In this document: positions 46,344 to 58,300 of the stretch, one piece after another | Layout of the letters: the number at the start of each line of letters is the position of its first letter | How positions within the stretch are numbered: position 1 is the stretch's first letter | Assembly: GCF_001649575.2 (NCBI RefSeq) | Contig: NC_051436.1 | Location: forward strand, 13,042,825-13,106,824 | Reading direction: 5' to 3' | Length of the DNA: 64,000 bases | DNA from: Kryptolebias marmoratus | Taxonomy: Eukaryota > Chordata > Actinopteri > Cyprinodontiformes > Rivulidae | Program-made: the position numbers and the translations under genes | Notes under the pieces: model-generated | Told to the model about the DNA's origin: nothing | The model's input: only the letters and a program-made list of their open reading frames with translations | Database searches by the model: none

Positions 46344-49131
46344 ATGGCCAAGGACCTGTCACAGTTCAGCGCTCTGCTCAGGTAAAACTCTGTTTTATTC
46401 TGTTAAAGACACGCCGAGATGTTAAATAATCCTCTCTCTCTCTGTCGGTGAAACTGTCTGCTCCGACTTTTTTTACTCCATCGGTGTTAAAAGTCATCAG
46501 ATAAACTCTGAAAGTCTTGTTTCTGATAGAAGTGCGATGCGTTCAAGTGCCGCCTGATTTCTCAGCTCTGCGCAACTTTAAGCGAGTTTAATATGTTAAA
46601 GGAGGCTGAAAGTCGTGCTCCTGAAAATGAAAATTAAAACTTCGTGTCTCTCTGTTTTTCCATCGTCAGATCAATGCACAGACAAAGGATGGGTTTGTTT
46701 TTCTCTACTACACCGACTTTTCACGACCCAAATGATTCTCTGCTTAAACCCGTCGACATACTAGAGTGTAAGTAGCCACTGCTTGATTACATACTTTGAA
46801 AAATAAAAGCAAAGCAGATCATGTTAGTCATTATAACTGGATAAAGTCTGATTCAGTGGACTCGTCTGCAGGGGCGGCTCCAGGAAGTTGTAACTTCACT
46901 CCACAGAAGTGTTATGACCCAAAGGATTCCTCGATTAAATTTGTCGACAGAGAGGACGATTTAGACTGTAAGTAGCCTTTATTTGATTATTTACTTAAAA
47001 CTACAACCAAAACAGATAATGTTAGTTAGTATAACCGAGTCTAATGCAGTGGAGTCATCTGCAGGGGCGGCTCCAGGAAGTTTTCAAAGGGGGGCCAGAT
47101 GGGGGCCACTAATAATCTTAGGGTGGCACACCAAAACTAAAAGCCAGAACAGAATGACAGAAAACTATAAACTATTTGAAAAATACTGCAATATGGAAGT
47201 TAAGTAACTTTCTGATATGAACTTAGTTTTGTTTTTATTTTACAGTTCATATTACTAATTAAGAACAGCACAGTCACACCTTGCTAAAACTTACTAAATT
47301 GTAAAATTGTTGCCAATATTCAATATAAATGTTACACGAGCAAAGAACAGTAAAACTGCTGCAGTAGTTAAAGTGTGGTTTTGTAAGTCAGGGGAGCTCT
47401 GGTCTAATGAGTAAAGTTAAATATAAAACCTGTATATTTGTTCTTATTGGATAATAATTGCTCTGTGTTTGTATGTTTTCCTCAGTTCTGTGTGAAGATT
47501 TCCCATCTCCGAGGGCTCAGATGTCCTGTGGTCATGCTGTGACCCCGATGTCTCTCACCAACTGGTGTCTCAAGCAGCTGGAACAGGTACTAATGTGGAA
47601 AATCGTCACATGAAAAATGTTAAAATTCAACGTATTGCACGAGAAGAACACTGGAGATGTATTTTGCACTTTCTAAACCTGTTTTGGGAAAATTAAATGA
47701 TATCTTGTACAGTTTGCAGTTTCACATAACATGTGAAAAACATGTTAAAGCAATAGTTCAGAGCTTTTGAAATGAGGTTCTGTAGAAAAGTCGCGAACAG
47801 TTAATATCTTACCTGTCGTAGGTCAATGTTTGAACAACCTTAATCTGGAAAAATACTTTAATTTTGACTGGACTGACAAACTGACAACTAGTCCAAACCT
47901 GACCAAAGTGGATCTTAAAATGTAATGAACCCCTCCCCCCCAAAACAATATTTACATCACTGCTTGTTTTGCATTAGATGGTAATTTACATAAAATTAAG
48001 TGCAGCTTGGGGCACTTGCTGCAGAAATATCCTCATATTTCTGAAAGATTAACGGTATAATGTAAAGTTGATGATAATTAAAGGTTTATAAAACAGCTTT
48101 AACATGAAAAACTCTTAAACATTTGAGACTAGAGTTGGTTTGAAATTACAGCAGCCCAGTTTGGGCTCATCCCTGCTCAGACCAGCCATTAGCTTGTCAA
48201 CCTGGTCAGAATTAAGCTGTATTTGTCCAAACCGAGGTCGTTCACAGCTCTATCTACAGCAGGTAAGATGGTAATTGCTTGTAACCTTTCCTCAGAACCC
48301 CACATCAAAACATCTGAGCTACCCCCTTAAATTATTGTGTTTTTCTGTATGGGCTTGTAAAGGCTTGTATCTAAAATGTGAATTAATTGTTTGTTTTTGA
48401 TCTTTCAACACTTTAAAGGGTGAAAGCAAGTTTGTGTGTGGCCAGTTTGGTTGTGGTGCTAAGTGGTCGTATAAGGAGGTCTGTAAGATGGCTCTCCTGA
48501 CCCCTGAAGAAAAGAAGCACTTTGAGAAAACCATGGCCCAGAACACTGCTGAAAGCAGAAAGGTACGTCTCATTTTAGCCTCTGTTTTTAAACATCTGTT
48601 ACTCTGAATGCTAATCACACGGTAATAATAAGTCTCTCTGTTGTTTCCCTTGTTTTTCTCCATCTGCCACCTCAGTGTCCTGAATGTAAGACCCCAGCTG
48701 TGAGACAGAGTGAAAATAATCTTTGCGTTTGCTGCCAAGTCTGCACAGCAAAGAAAGGACACATCTATGAGTTCTGCTGGCAGTGTCTGAGGGAGTGGAA
48801 AGGTCCGAAGCCGCGCTCAGACCGCTGTAGAAACGTCCACTGCTGCAACTCGGCTCTGAAAACACTGAAAACCTGCCAAGAGATCACCTTTGGGCCTTTG
48901 AAAGGAGTCATCACGTGCCCCTCCGTCCGAGCCTGTCCCACCTGTGGCTCGCTGCTGGAGCATAAACAAACTCACTGCAAACATCTCACCTGCCCTCGGT
49001 GCAGGGTCAAGTTCTGCTTCGTGTGTCTGAAGACTTTTGCTCAGTGTTCAAAAACAAGCCGCCTTTCAGAACTCTGCTCTAAAGGTGTCGCTCGCAGACA
49101 GACTTCGATACCTGTGTGGAACAAGAAATAG
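46344..49131 (+). CDS. RING-IBR-RING (RBR) E3 ligase 1 of the array (310 aa)
   Basis: RBR ligases carry ubiquitin or a related protein as a thioester on a RING2 cysteine before transfer. Six exons join in phase: 46344-46381, 46670-46767, 46872-46967, 47486-47586, 48419-48562 and 48676-49131. An atypical RING1 (about 79-145) starts LCEDF and continues SCGHAVTPMSLTNWC; the usual second cysteine of the first pair is missing. The IBR (about 160-216) has CPEC, then YEFCWQCLREWKGP and SDRCRNVHC. RING2 (about 246-278) has CPTCGSLLEH, catalytic Cys260 (THCKHLTC) and FCFVCLKT. Exons 2 and 3 each encode one copy of a short acidic module (DPNDSLLKPVD and DPKDSSIKFVD). Polyadenylation signal: about 49,732. 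Intron 4 holds a foldback repeat (about 47,745-48,335). Substrate and charged protein are unknown; the adjacent ubiquitin-like protein is the obvious candidate. Confidence 0.85.
46830..47110 (+). repeat. Tandem exon-intron duplication with a truncated third copy
   Basis: The sequences around exon 3 (about 46,768-46,890) and after it (about 46,968-47,081) are alike: AAGTAGCC, then GATAATGTTAGT or GATCATGTTAGT, then CTGCAGGGGCGGCTCCAGGA. The second copy breaks off after AGGAAGTTTTC into a GGGGGGCCAGATGGGGGCC repeat, so a third module exon was started but lost. Confidence 0.65.
47745..48335. repeat. Foldback-type repeat in intron 4 of RBR gene 1
   Basis: The left arm AGCAATAGTTCAGAGCTTTT and ATATCTTACCTGTCGTAGGT is mirrored by the right arm CTATCTACAGCAGGTAAGAT and ACATCTGAGCTACCCCCTTA. 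The same family occurs in ttc5 intron 6 and slc7a7 intron 1. The two sister ligases lack it at this site. Confidence 0.55.
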
Positions 49132-52100
49132 TCCTGTGAGATGATTACTGCGGGGGTTCTGTATGTTACCCTCTGGAAAAGAAGCTCATCTGTTGAAATG
49201 TCTGTAATCATAAGAGTTTGTGTTCTGAACATAAAACAACAACAAGATTTTTTTGGCCCTTTAGTTTTTTCTTTAAACAGTTTATTTGTAAAATCAACAA
49301 TGCCTGACCTGACATGCCTGCGATTTCCTGCGTAGCACCAGAAGCCTTATTTTCGTCTCGTTGCCTCAAAGGCAAATGCAGGACACAAATTTACACAAGG
49401 AAGAGACCTTCTCGTCACAGATGAACAAGTTACCATGACATTGGTGGACATTCTGGTTCCACGTTGTTTTTTCTCTGGCTCCAAACAGCCTCAACGGGTG
49501 ACACAAACAGAATCGGGTGATGTTTGGCATTTATTTACATAAATATGGGTGGCCTTTCCTCTAATCGCTTTCCTCGTTTAAATGAAGCCAAACTGCTTCA
49601 GCTCAGAGAAACGTTTGGTTGGTTGGGAGTCTGTTGATTCACTTTTGGAACTTCCTACAATGACTTTTTAAGACTCAACATTTTTTCTTAAACTGTACAT
49701 AGAAACACTTTATGTTCTCAACATGAAACATAATAAAGCTCTGTAATTACACTGATTTTTGTATTTTTCTGCTTTAATCCTTTTGCTTCACTGTGTATTA
49801 GAGTTGGTTTTATTGTCTCTGTAAGTCATCTTTTAAAAAAAAATAAAATACAGCTGTTTGACTATAAAATAAATTTGAATCCTTGTCGTTTATAAAGAAA
49901 TTCAGACCATTTTCTCACCTATAATCTTTGCTGTAAAATATGACAAACTTATTTAGGTTAACAGCATTCTTATGAGTAACTTGAATTAGTTTTTACTAAA
50001 TAAATTCTAAACGCTTGTTGGTTTCATTATTTCCTAGTATAATTTACTTTAAGGTCCAAATTTCCGAGAAGTCTTTGTTGGGATTTTTTTGTTTTTGTTT
50101 TGTCTCTGATCAGAATGAAAACAATGCAAACTAGAAGTCTTCCACTCAAACAAGGTGAGGCAAAGTTTGGCACAGATCATACGGCACGTGACCTTATTTC
50201 TTTTTACTTTCTGTATCGATGGTTCCCTTTGTTCTGTTCGACCTTATTTATCTCCAGTCAGATCAGATCTGGAAACCACCTAAAACACCAGCATCGGTGT
50301 TTGTTATCCGACTGCAGCAGTTTTTGTTGACAGTCTCATCTTGTACTTTCCACCGCTTGAATTCCAGAGTCCAAAAGTGTAATTTGATCTCCATGCCTTC
50401 CAAAAGTGGAGCCATAAACCGATAACCAAAACAGGGCTGTAAAAGCACCATTACTCGGAAGGTGATTTATTTTAATCGATACCGAAAAAGAAAGTAAAAA
50501 TATTGAATAAAATCTTTGGGGAATTCCACACGGGTGAGGTTTGCATATTTGGTGTTTGATACTTCATCAAAGTCAGAGTACCTGACATGATAACAGTTCA
50601 GCTTTCTGTACAACATATTATCCTTTAAGCATTTCTATTTCTTTGTTTTATTCTGCAGGTTTTTCTGATGCGAGATATCCACTTATTACAATAGTTGTTG
50701 ATGGTTTGTGTCTCTTCTAGAGCCGTTTTGCAGTGGTTGCTTAAAGTTAAAGAATACAGAGAAACATTGTGTTTAACTCTAAAAAGACGGTTGTCATAAT
50801 GGCTGCAACTAAGGAGGATCAGAAGAGAAACCTTCCATCACTTTATTAAGCGGAGTAAGTGTTAGACGTGATGATTAAAGTGAAACATTTCGGTCATATC
50901 ATCAGGAAGGCCCTATGTGACAATGTGCAGCTTCCTTGTTCCAGTCTGTTTACACAAGTTTAGGTGTGAGCACACATTGTGTCTGGTGTCCCATTGTATC
51001 TGTTTGTTTTTTACAGCCTATTTGTGGTGAAATTACAGTAAAGTCAACATGAGAAAAACTTCAGGGTGCTTCCTAAACTCTGCTCAGGCTTCCATTACGG
51101 ACAGTCACATGTTTGTTTTCAGTAATGTTCCCACCTTTTAATGCCAGGGAATTTTATGCACAAACTAATGTGTCAACAGGTTACTTTAAAAAGCATCGTC
51201 TTAATGGCTTCAAATGAACCAAAGTGATACTAATCAATATATAGCTTCATAATCCTGAAAAAACAAAAACTGGCTTGTGTGCTATAATACCTGCAGTTTT
51301 TATTTGAATGTAACATATACATTGTTTTCTCCTGTTGCTCTCTTATTTAACTTTCTTTTATTTAGATTTTTAGGAGGTTTGATGTGAGGGACAATGTGCT
51401 GGTGCGGGCCCAAACCTCAGAACTCAGTCTTTAATGTGGTGCAATGGTCTTGCTTTAGCCTTTTCCTAAGAATAATATCAAAATAATCATCTAAGAGTAC
51501 TATTGGCTAAATGCACATTGCTGTAGGCCAGCACTCTTCAACAAGCCCACAGGATGGACATGGCCTTTTTAAAAATTTATTTGGCCCCACAAAACTGCCA
51601 AAATCCCAAACTGATTTGTCTGAATATAATAATAAACATATAAATATCAGAGATACATCCATACCATCTGATCTGTGCAAAAGGCTGCAGGATGAACAGA
51701 ACCCAAAGTCAAAAGTGTCAAGATGTCTCTTTCAGAACAAAAATAATGGGAAATAGATTTATAGACTTGTCAACTTGAAAGCAAATGAACTAAAAAGTAT
51801 TTAATTCCTTCACTTTGCCAACAGCAAATATGTTGTGAATGACTCTCAGCTACTACCACACCAAACTTCAGCTCAATATCTGTAAAACTGAACTGGACTG
51901 ACTCAAGAACGTGATCAGATGTACGTCTTCACCCAGTGATGACCTTCTGCAAGTTTCTTAAAATTTCATCCAGTGTTTCATGAGATACTTTGGTAAACAG
52001 ACACACACATCCAAGAAGAACATTTTAATAATCTTTTGTTACAATTCACATAATGATATCTTATCAAATATCACTTATTTGTTTCTCTAAACACAATGGT

Positions 52101-52596
52101 TACAGTTCAGTTTTATCTTTTTATCACATTTTTTCCCCCCCCAAGTACTGGGAAGATCAAAAACAACATTTCTCAGTAAAACGTATTATAGGTCCAGTAT
52201 TTGGAGAATTGTCTCCAACTTTCTATCAAAGAAGCAGTTTTACCTAAAAGACAGGAGGCTCTGACATTTCATTTATTTATTTACAGAGCCTAATGAGGCG
52301 TGATGAAGGTTTCAGGTTACATTTCTTTCACAATTTGTTTCAGGTTACATCAGATTCTTACCTAATGAAAAGCAAAGCACATAAAATAAAGACTTATCAC
52401 ACATATAAAAAAAGTTTAAATAAAAAAATCCCCAAAGGAAAACCAAAACCAATGACATGATGACTCAAAGCACAGATCACTTTAGGATTAACATGTTTGT
52501 TGTGATGCAAAAGGATCTTTTTGCATCCACTAACAGTAGTAAAGTCTGAGAGAAAAGAATGAGGTAAAAGTCACAGTCGGTAGCGCTGCTGGTCCG
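49132..52596. other. Spacer between pair 1 and pair 2 (part of the duplicated unit)
   Basis: The first ~600 bp are the 3' untranslated region of ligase 1. No open gene follows. Blocks at about 50,080-51,350 and 52,040-52,560 are recognisably homologous, in the same order, to 56,130-57,900 and 58,185-58,810. Shared words include GTTTCTCTAAACACAA, GGTTACAGTTCAGTTTTATC and AGCACAGATCACTTTAGGAT. An interspersed repeat piece lies at about 51,835-52,010. Confidence 0.7.
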
Positions 52597-53175
52597 TCAG
52601 CCTCCGCTCACCTTCTTCACCACCTGGACCACAGACTGATGCTTGATGTTGTAGTCGGACAGCCGAGCAGAGTCTTTGTCCAGAGGCATGCCTTCGTGGA
52701 TCAGGCTTACATCCCCAACTAATCCTGCAAGCAGAGAGAGAGAAAAACAATTATACCAGTGTTATTTATTTAAATGAACCACATTTACAGTCTAATGATG
52801 TGGTGCAGAAAGCAGAAAGTTGTACAGGAGTAAAGTGATTCATCAGCTGAAATAAAATGATCAGTAAAATCTGAATCAAGACAACAGGATGAAATGATTC
52901 ACATAATGTCCATCTATTTTCCTGAACACATTTTGCTTCAAAAGCTGTACTCCTTTGCCTACTTCTTAAAGTTAAAGTGCAGAATTAGCTGGTTTAGGTG
53001 TCAGATGCTGCAGTTCTTTTATCTAATAAATAGGTTCATTACCTGCATTGAGGAATGTCTGCACCGCCTGCATCTTCAGCTGCTGGACAGTCATGTCTTT
53101 CAGCTTGGTGTTACGGGGTCTGATCAGCTTCAGCTCTCCATTGTAGGAGTTAAGGAGAAGTTCTGATTTACACAT
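52597..53175 (-). CDS. Ubiquitin-like protein 2 of the array (86 aa, ends in Gly-Gly)
   Basis: Two exons (53043-53175 and 52597-52724) join after 44 codons plus 1 nt, exactly the structure of copy 1. The product is an 86-residue single ubiquitin fold. MTVQQLKMQ aligns with the first helix. DVSLIHEGMPLDKDSARLSD aligns with ubiquitin residues from about 39 to 58 and keeps the Ile44 equivalent, but has Met in place of Lys48. The end is KKVSGG followed directly by the stop. The Arg72 equivalent is Lys and the Arg74 equivalent is Ser. A TATA-like AATAAAAAG (minus, about 53,249-53,257) lies about 80 bp before the start. GAAAAAGAAA, a full ISRE core on the plus strand, sits next to it at 53,261-53,270. 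It diverges from ligase 2 with 336 bp between the start codons. The conserved intron position equals about ubiquitin residue 34-36. Confidence 0.8.
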
Positions 53176-53511
53176 CTTTTCCTCGTCTGTGAGCAGCTCG
53201 ATCCTGGTGCTAGTTCTGAAGAATGCTGTTCTCCTTACCCAGCATGGCTTTTTATTGGGTGAAAAAGAAATTGACTTAGAAGTGTCAGTGCGTCAGCAGA
53301 ATCCCCAGAAAATCCCTTGTTGTTTACTTTCACTCTCTCCCTGACAAGAAAATCATGTGACTTTTTGTAAGATGGTTGTGAGTTTAATGGTCTAATTCAG
53401 TCTCCACTGGAAAAGTCCCAGAGCTGTGATTCTGATCATATCACCCAGCTGCAGCTTAAACTTCAGCTGCTGTTTGGCTTGTTTCAGCCTTTAGTCTGCA
53501 GCTAAAGAGAG
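53176..53511. promoter_or_regulatory. Shared promoter of pair 2, with ISRE/IRF-like motifs
   Basis: Only 336 bp separate the divergent start codons. GAAAAAGAAA (53,261-53,270) fits the ISRE core GAAAnnGAAA. TTTACTTTCACT (53,323-53,334; reverse AGTGAAAGTAAA) is IRF/PRDI-like and is kept, with its flanks TCCCTTG and ATCATGTGACTTTTTGTAA, in pair 3. The kept block argues for function or for recent duplication. Confidence 0.5.
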
Positions 53512-55314
53512 ATGACGCACCACCGCGCGGCATTCAGCGCCCTGCTCAGGTAAAAATATCGTTTTATTCACAGAAATGCAGGTTTTATCTGGTTGTAGAG
53601 CCCTGGTCCGACCTTTATTACAGTAATATTTAAAGTCGGTGCAGACAATACGGACACATTTTACCTGTTTGACGAAACCCGCTCCATCGAGTGTGCGCAT
53701 TTGGATGCAAATAAGATGCGTTTGGGTACAATCTCGTTTCACTTTGCACAGTTTTACGTAGCTGCACCCAAACATGTCTGACTGTAAAGTTAGTCATGTC
53801 CTGAAATTGAAAATTAAAACTTTTATTTCTCTGTTTTTTTTCCACACGAGGGTCAGGCAGTTTATAAGGATGGGAATGGAGAGCTCTGCTCCACAGAAGT
53901 GTTACGACCCAAATGACTCCACTCTTAAATTTGTGGACGGAGAGGACGAGTTGGACTGTAAGTTCTGCTGTTTCTGTTTGAGTTCTTATAAAATTAAAGG
54001 CGGTGAGTAAAATCATTGTTGTCTCTTTTCGCCTTTCAGCGGCGGATGACTGGAATGTAACTAACTGGTTGGTTAAACACAGCAGGAACTAATAAATAAG
54101 GATTATTAAGAAAATTAACATAGTTGTCACTTCAGTGGACAGTTGTTTAAAAGCTATTTTCTTGTGTATGCTCGGGTTTTTGTGTTATAACTGCGTATTG
54201 ACCACTTAAGTGGACACTAGTGAATCGTGCTTACACTGCCATCTACTGGCCGTCCACTGTACGTGCAGCAACCTAAACTAAAAATAACATTTTTACAAAA
54301 CTGTTTTTTTCCCCATCATTTTTAAATGCTCTAAGACAAATAAAAACACTTTTGGGGGAAATCCTGGCTGAAGTTATTATAACTAAATTATAAAAGGGTA
54401 AAAGTTATTGACATTTTTGTCTCTTTGTGTGTTTTCCTCAGTTCTGTGTGAAGGTTTCTCATCTCTGAGGGCTCAGATGTCCTGTGGTCATGCTGTGACC
54501 CCGATGTCTCTCACCAACTGGTGTCTCAAGCAGCTGGAACAGGTCCTGTCAGCTAAAGAGAACTACTGGTAGGACTTGTCTTTATATGGGAATCTGGTGA
54601 TTCATTTTGAACTTTTCTCATTTTAAAGGGTGAAAGTAAATTTGTTTGTGGCCAGTTTGGTTGTGGTGCTAAGTGGTCGTATAAGGAGGTCTGTAAGATG
54701 GCTCTCCTGACCCCTGAAGAACAGAAGCACTTCAAGAAAACTATGGCCAAGAATGCTGATAAACGCAGAAAAGTATGTGCCTTTTATTACATGAACTTGA
54801 AACTTTTAGTTTTTCCCAAAAGTTGTGTTTTCAAAGGTGACAATTAATTTCAATCTTTGTTTTTCTCCATCTGCCACCTCAGTGTCCTGAATGCAAGTCC
54901 CCAGCTGTGAGACAGAGTGAAAATAATCTTTGTGTTCGCTGCCAAGTCTGCACAGCAAAGAAAGGACACATCTATGAGTTCTGCTGGCAGTGTCTGAGGG
55001 AGTGGAAAGGTCCGAAGCCGCGCTCAGACCGCTGTGAAAACATCGGCTGCTGCAACTCAGCGCTGGAAACACTGAAAACCTGCCCAGAGATCACAACTGG
55101 TCATCTGAAAGGATGTCCCTCCATCCGAGCCTGTCCCACCTGTGGCTCACTGCTGGAGCATAAACTAAATGGCTGTGAACAGATCAGGTGTTCTCGATGC
55201 AAGTTTGACTTCTGTTTTGTGTGTCTGAAGACATCTTTTCAGTGTGAGATGTTAGCAGAATCATACACCTGTGGCGTTGCCCCCAGACAGACCTCTGTTC
55301 CTGTGTGGACTTAG
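53512..55314 (+). CDS. RBR E3 ligase 2 of the array (273 aa)
   Basis: Five exons join in phase: 53512-53549, 53851-53957, 54442-54542, 54629-54772 and 54883-55314. The first exon is 38 nt, as in copy 1 (the peptide ends FSALLR in both). A single acidic module (CYDPNDSTLKFVDGEDELD) is followed by the atypical RING1 with SCGHAVTPMSLTNWC. The IBR starts at residue 131 with CPEC and includes YEFCWQCLREWKGP. RING2 contains CPTCGSLLEH, catalytic Cys228 (NGCEQIRC) and FCFVCLKT. The product ends SVPVWT. A polyadenylation signal lies at about 55,537. The donor of exon 3 (GTCCTG) is weak but identical in copy 3. Bases 54,401-55,168 are identical to 63,092-63,859 in copy 3. The role as an E3 for ubiquitin or for the neighbouring ubiquitin-like protein is inferred from domain content and gene pairing. 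Confidence 0.85.
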
Positions 55315-58300
55315 AAATGATGCTTTGGTAACAGACCTGCTTATGTTGTTTGATTCAGAATGAGTTTTAATCAACCAACACAGATGAGACTTGCTGTATT
55401 TTCAATCTTTGGTCTTAGAGAACTGAAACTATGTTTTTGCAAAGAACCATACAACTGGACAAAAGATTACAAATAATGCTGGATATTTTTTCTCATTCTG
55501 CACATAGGAAGCAATGTTTCCAAACTGAAACATATAAATAAATCTCTGCAGCTGCACTCAAGGTTGTTTTTGTTCCTTCTTTTCTTTCATAGATTTTATG
55601 TGATGTGAGCCTGTTTTATACTCATAACAAGTTATTTTCATTTAAATAAAACTCAAAGGTTTCTTCTGATCAAAGTTAGGATATAAATTATAAAACTGTG
55701 TTGATTTTTGCATTGTTGTAAATCACATTTTGAAGGTAAATCAAAGCTGGATGTAAAATGCTTTTAATCTGAGTGCATCCCAATAAATTATCTATAAAAA
55801 CTTTACTCTTAAAGTCACGTCCTTTTTAAACTTAAGAGGGAATCTTTTAGCAGTTGAGCTGGTGCTGGAAACACTGAAGACAACAATTTTACAATAACAT
55901 GAACAGTAATTATTATTGTACCAAAATAAAACACATGGTCATTAACTGGTCCATGAAATAAAAAAATTAAAATTTAAATAATAAGAAAACCACTTTTCTC
56001 ACGTGGTTTTTACTAAAAATACATTATTTTACCATTCTGCCTGCTTATTAACATTAAACAACATTACTATTATTATTATATACTTGTATGTAATTCCTAA
56101 CATGAACAGCTTTAAGATCAAAATTTTCCAGGAGTCCTTGTTCATTTGTTCTTTTTTTATTTAAACAAAACAAAGAAACAAAGAAACAAGAAAAACAATG
56201 ATGTAGATGAGAAGTTCAGTCTTCATTCCTAAGAAGACAAGACAAAGTTTGGCACAAACCATTGGACTACAGAGATCTTGTTTCTTTTTTACTGTTTCTT
56301 TGTTTCTGTAGACGGCAGCTGTTTCTGGTCAGATGAAATCTGTAAAACACCTAAAAGACCAGCCTTGGTGTTTGTTATGCAGCCGTAACAGTTTTTATTT
56401 ACTTTATTACTTTAACTCCAGTTTAAAACTTCATTTAAACTCCATGTTCAAAAAGCTGCCTTTCAAAAGTAAAGCCATGAACTATTAACCAGAATAAAGC
56501 TGTAAAACTGCTGCACGTCGTCACTCTGAAGGTCATGTGATTTATTTTAATCGATACAGAAAACTGAAAGCAAAAATAGAAAAAAGCAGAAAAACAAACA
56601 AGCCTTTGGGGAACTTCCAAGCAGACATGGCGTGCAGGTTTGGTGTTTCCTGGTTACTTCAAGGTCAGAACATTTGACCAAAGAACTGAAAACATGAGTC
56701 TGAACTTTCTGCAAGTCATTCTGTTTATTGTACAATATTTTAATTTCCAGCTGTTACAGATGCCCCAGTTTTATTTGTTATCCATGTCCTTCATTGTCTT
56801 TTTTTATAAACTAAATGAGTATAAAATTAATGATTAATTATTTGATGCTGATGAGTTTGTCATTCTGTCTCAATCTGCCGTTTGTTTAGAGTTTGTTCAA
56901 GTTATGGATTGAGATGTTCGGCTGTAAAAGCTGAGCAGCTGAGGTCGCCCACCAACAAATTACTAAAAGATAAAAACACAGTGAGACGGAAAAAACATCC
57001 TTATGTATTTAAACTATTTTGTATGTATTTCTTTTGTAAATGCAACCTTTAAAACAAGAGAGATTTAAAAGGCCCTTTTAATCAGTTTTGTAATATTTTA
57101 ATTTATTATTTTACTCTTGATGATAACAATAAAGGGTAAATGTTATAACTTCTGCTTGAATTTGTGCACCAATGTCTTTTTCTTGAACATTTGCTTTTTC
57201 TTGCTCTTTTTTTCCTCATTAAATTTCTTGCACAAAATCAAAACACAAACCTTTCATTTAAACTTAAAAACAAGGAAATTTATTTTAGTTTTGATGAAAA
57301 TGAAAAAGCACGACAGCATCTGAGCGAGACAACATGAAACCGAAAAACAGTAAATAAATAAAAAAAACAGCGTATATATTGAACCCTCTCGTGGCCTTCG
57401 GGTCACATTGACCCAGAGTTATAAGAACTTCTCTGCCTCTATCCATCTCTCTCTGAGGGCTTCAGGAGGGTAAATATAAACACAACTTCCCATTATTTTT
57501 TATTATTATTAATTAATAATTATTATTATTATTTCCTTCATCAAAAGAAAGATTCTGGCCCCTGTGCAGATTTTGTTGCTGACCCTGTTCTGTTTCTACA
57601 AACTAATATAGCGACACACAGTTTATTTTAAATGCACAAACGATAGTGAAGTTAAATATTTTTTAAAGCCTATCATGCCTGTTTTTATACAGCCTATATG
57701 TGGTAAAATTACAGCAAAAAACTATTGAAGAAACTTCAGTTTTCAGTTAAAGATCTTGATTTTTGCTCAGACTTTCAGTATAAACGGCTTCATGTTTGTC
57801 TCCAGTAATGTTCCCACCTTTAACCACCTTAAATAAGGAACAATATTTACAGAATGTATGTGTCAGTGGATTAATTTAAAGACTGATCTTAATGGCTTTA
57901 AATAAACCATCGCTAAGTGGTTGAAGGGTTAAAGGTTAGAAAACCTGGAAACATTGGAACAAACACCAGTGTGTGAACTTTAATAAGTAAAGTTTTCTAT
58001 AAAATGTAATGTAGACACTCTTTGCTCCGATTAGTCCTTGATTTTTAACGATTTTAACTTCACATTCATTTTCTGAGCAGCTTGTTGGGTTTAATGTTTC
58101 CTTATGATCACCACACTGAGTAAAATTAAAGCATCTGTGGCTGGGAAACAACTTCAGAGGAAACCATTTTATTACCCCTTTAGTGACAGTTCACATAATT
58201 ATATCTTCTCAAATATCACTTCTTTGTTTCTCTAAACACAACGGTTACAGTTCAGTTTTATCTTTTTATCATCACATTTTATCACCAAAGTACTGGGAAA

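Noticed and set aside
53630..54016. Minus-strand frame over ligase 2 exon 2
   Set aside because: A shadow of exon and intron sequence; no conservation with the same place in copies 1 and 3.
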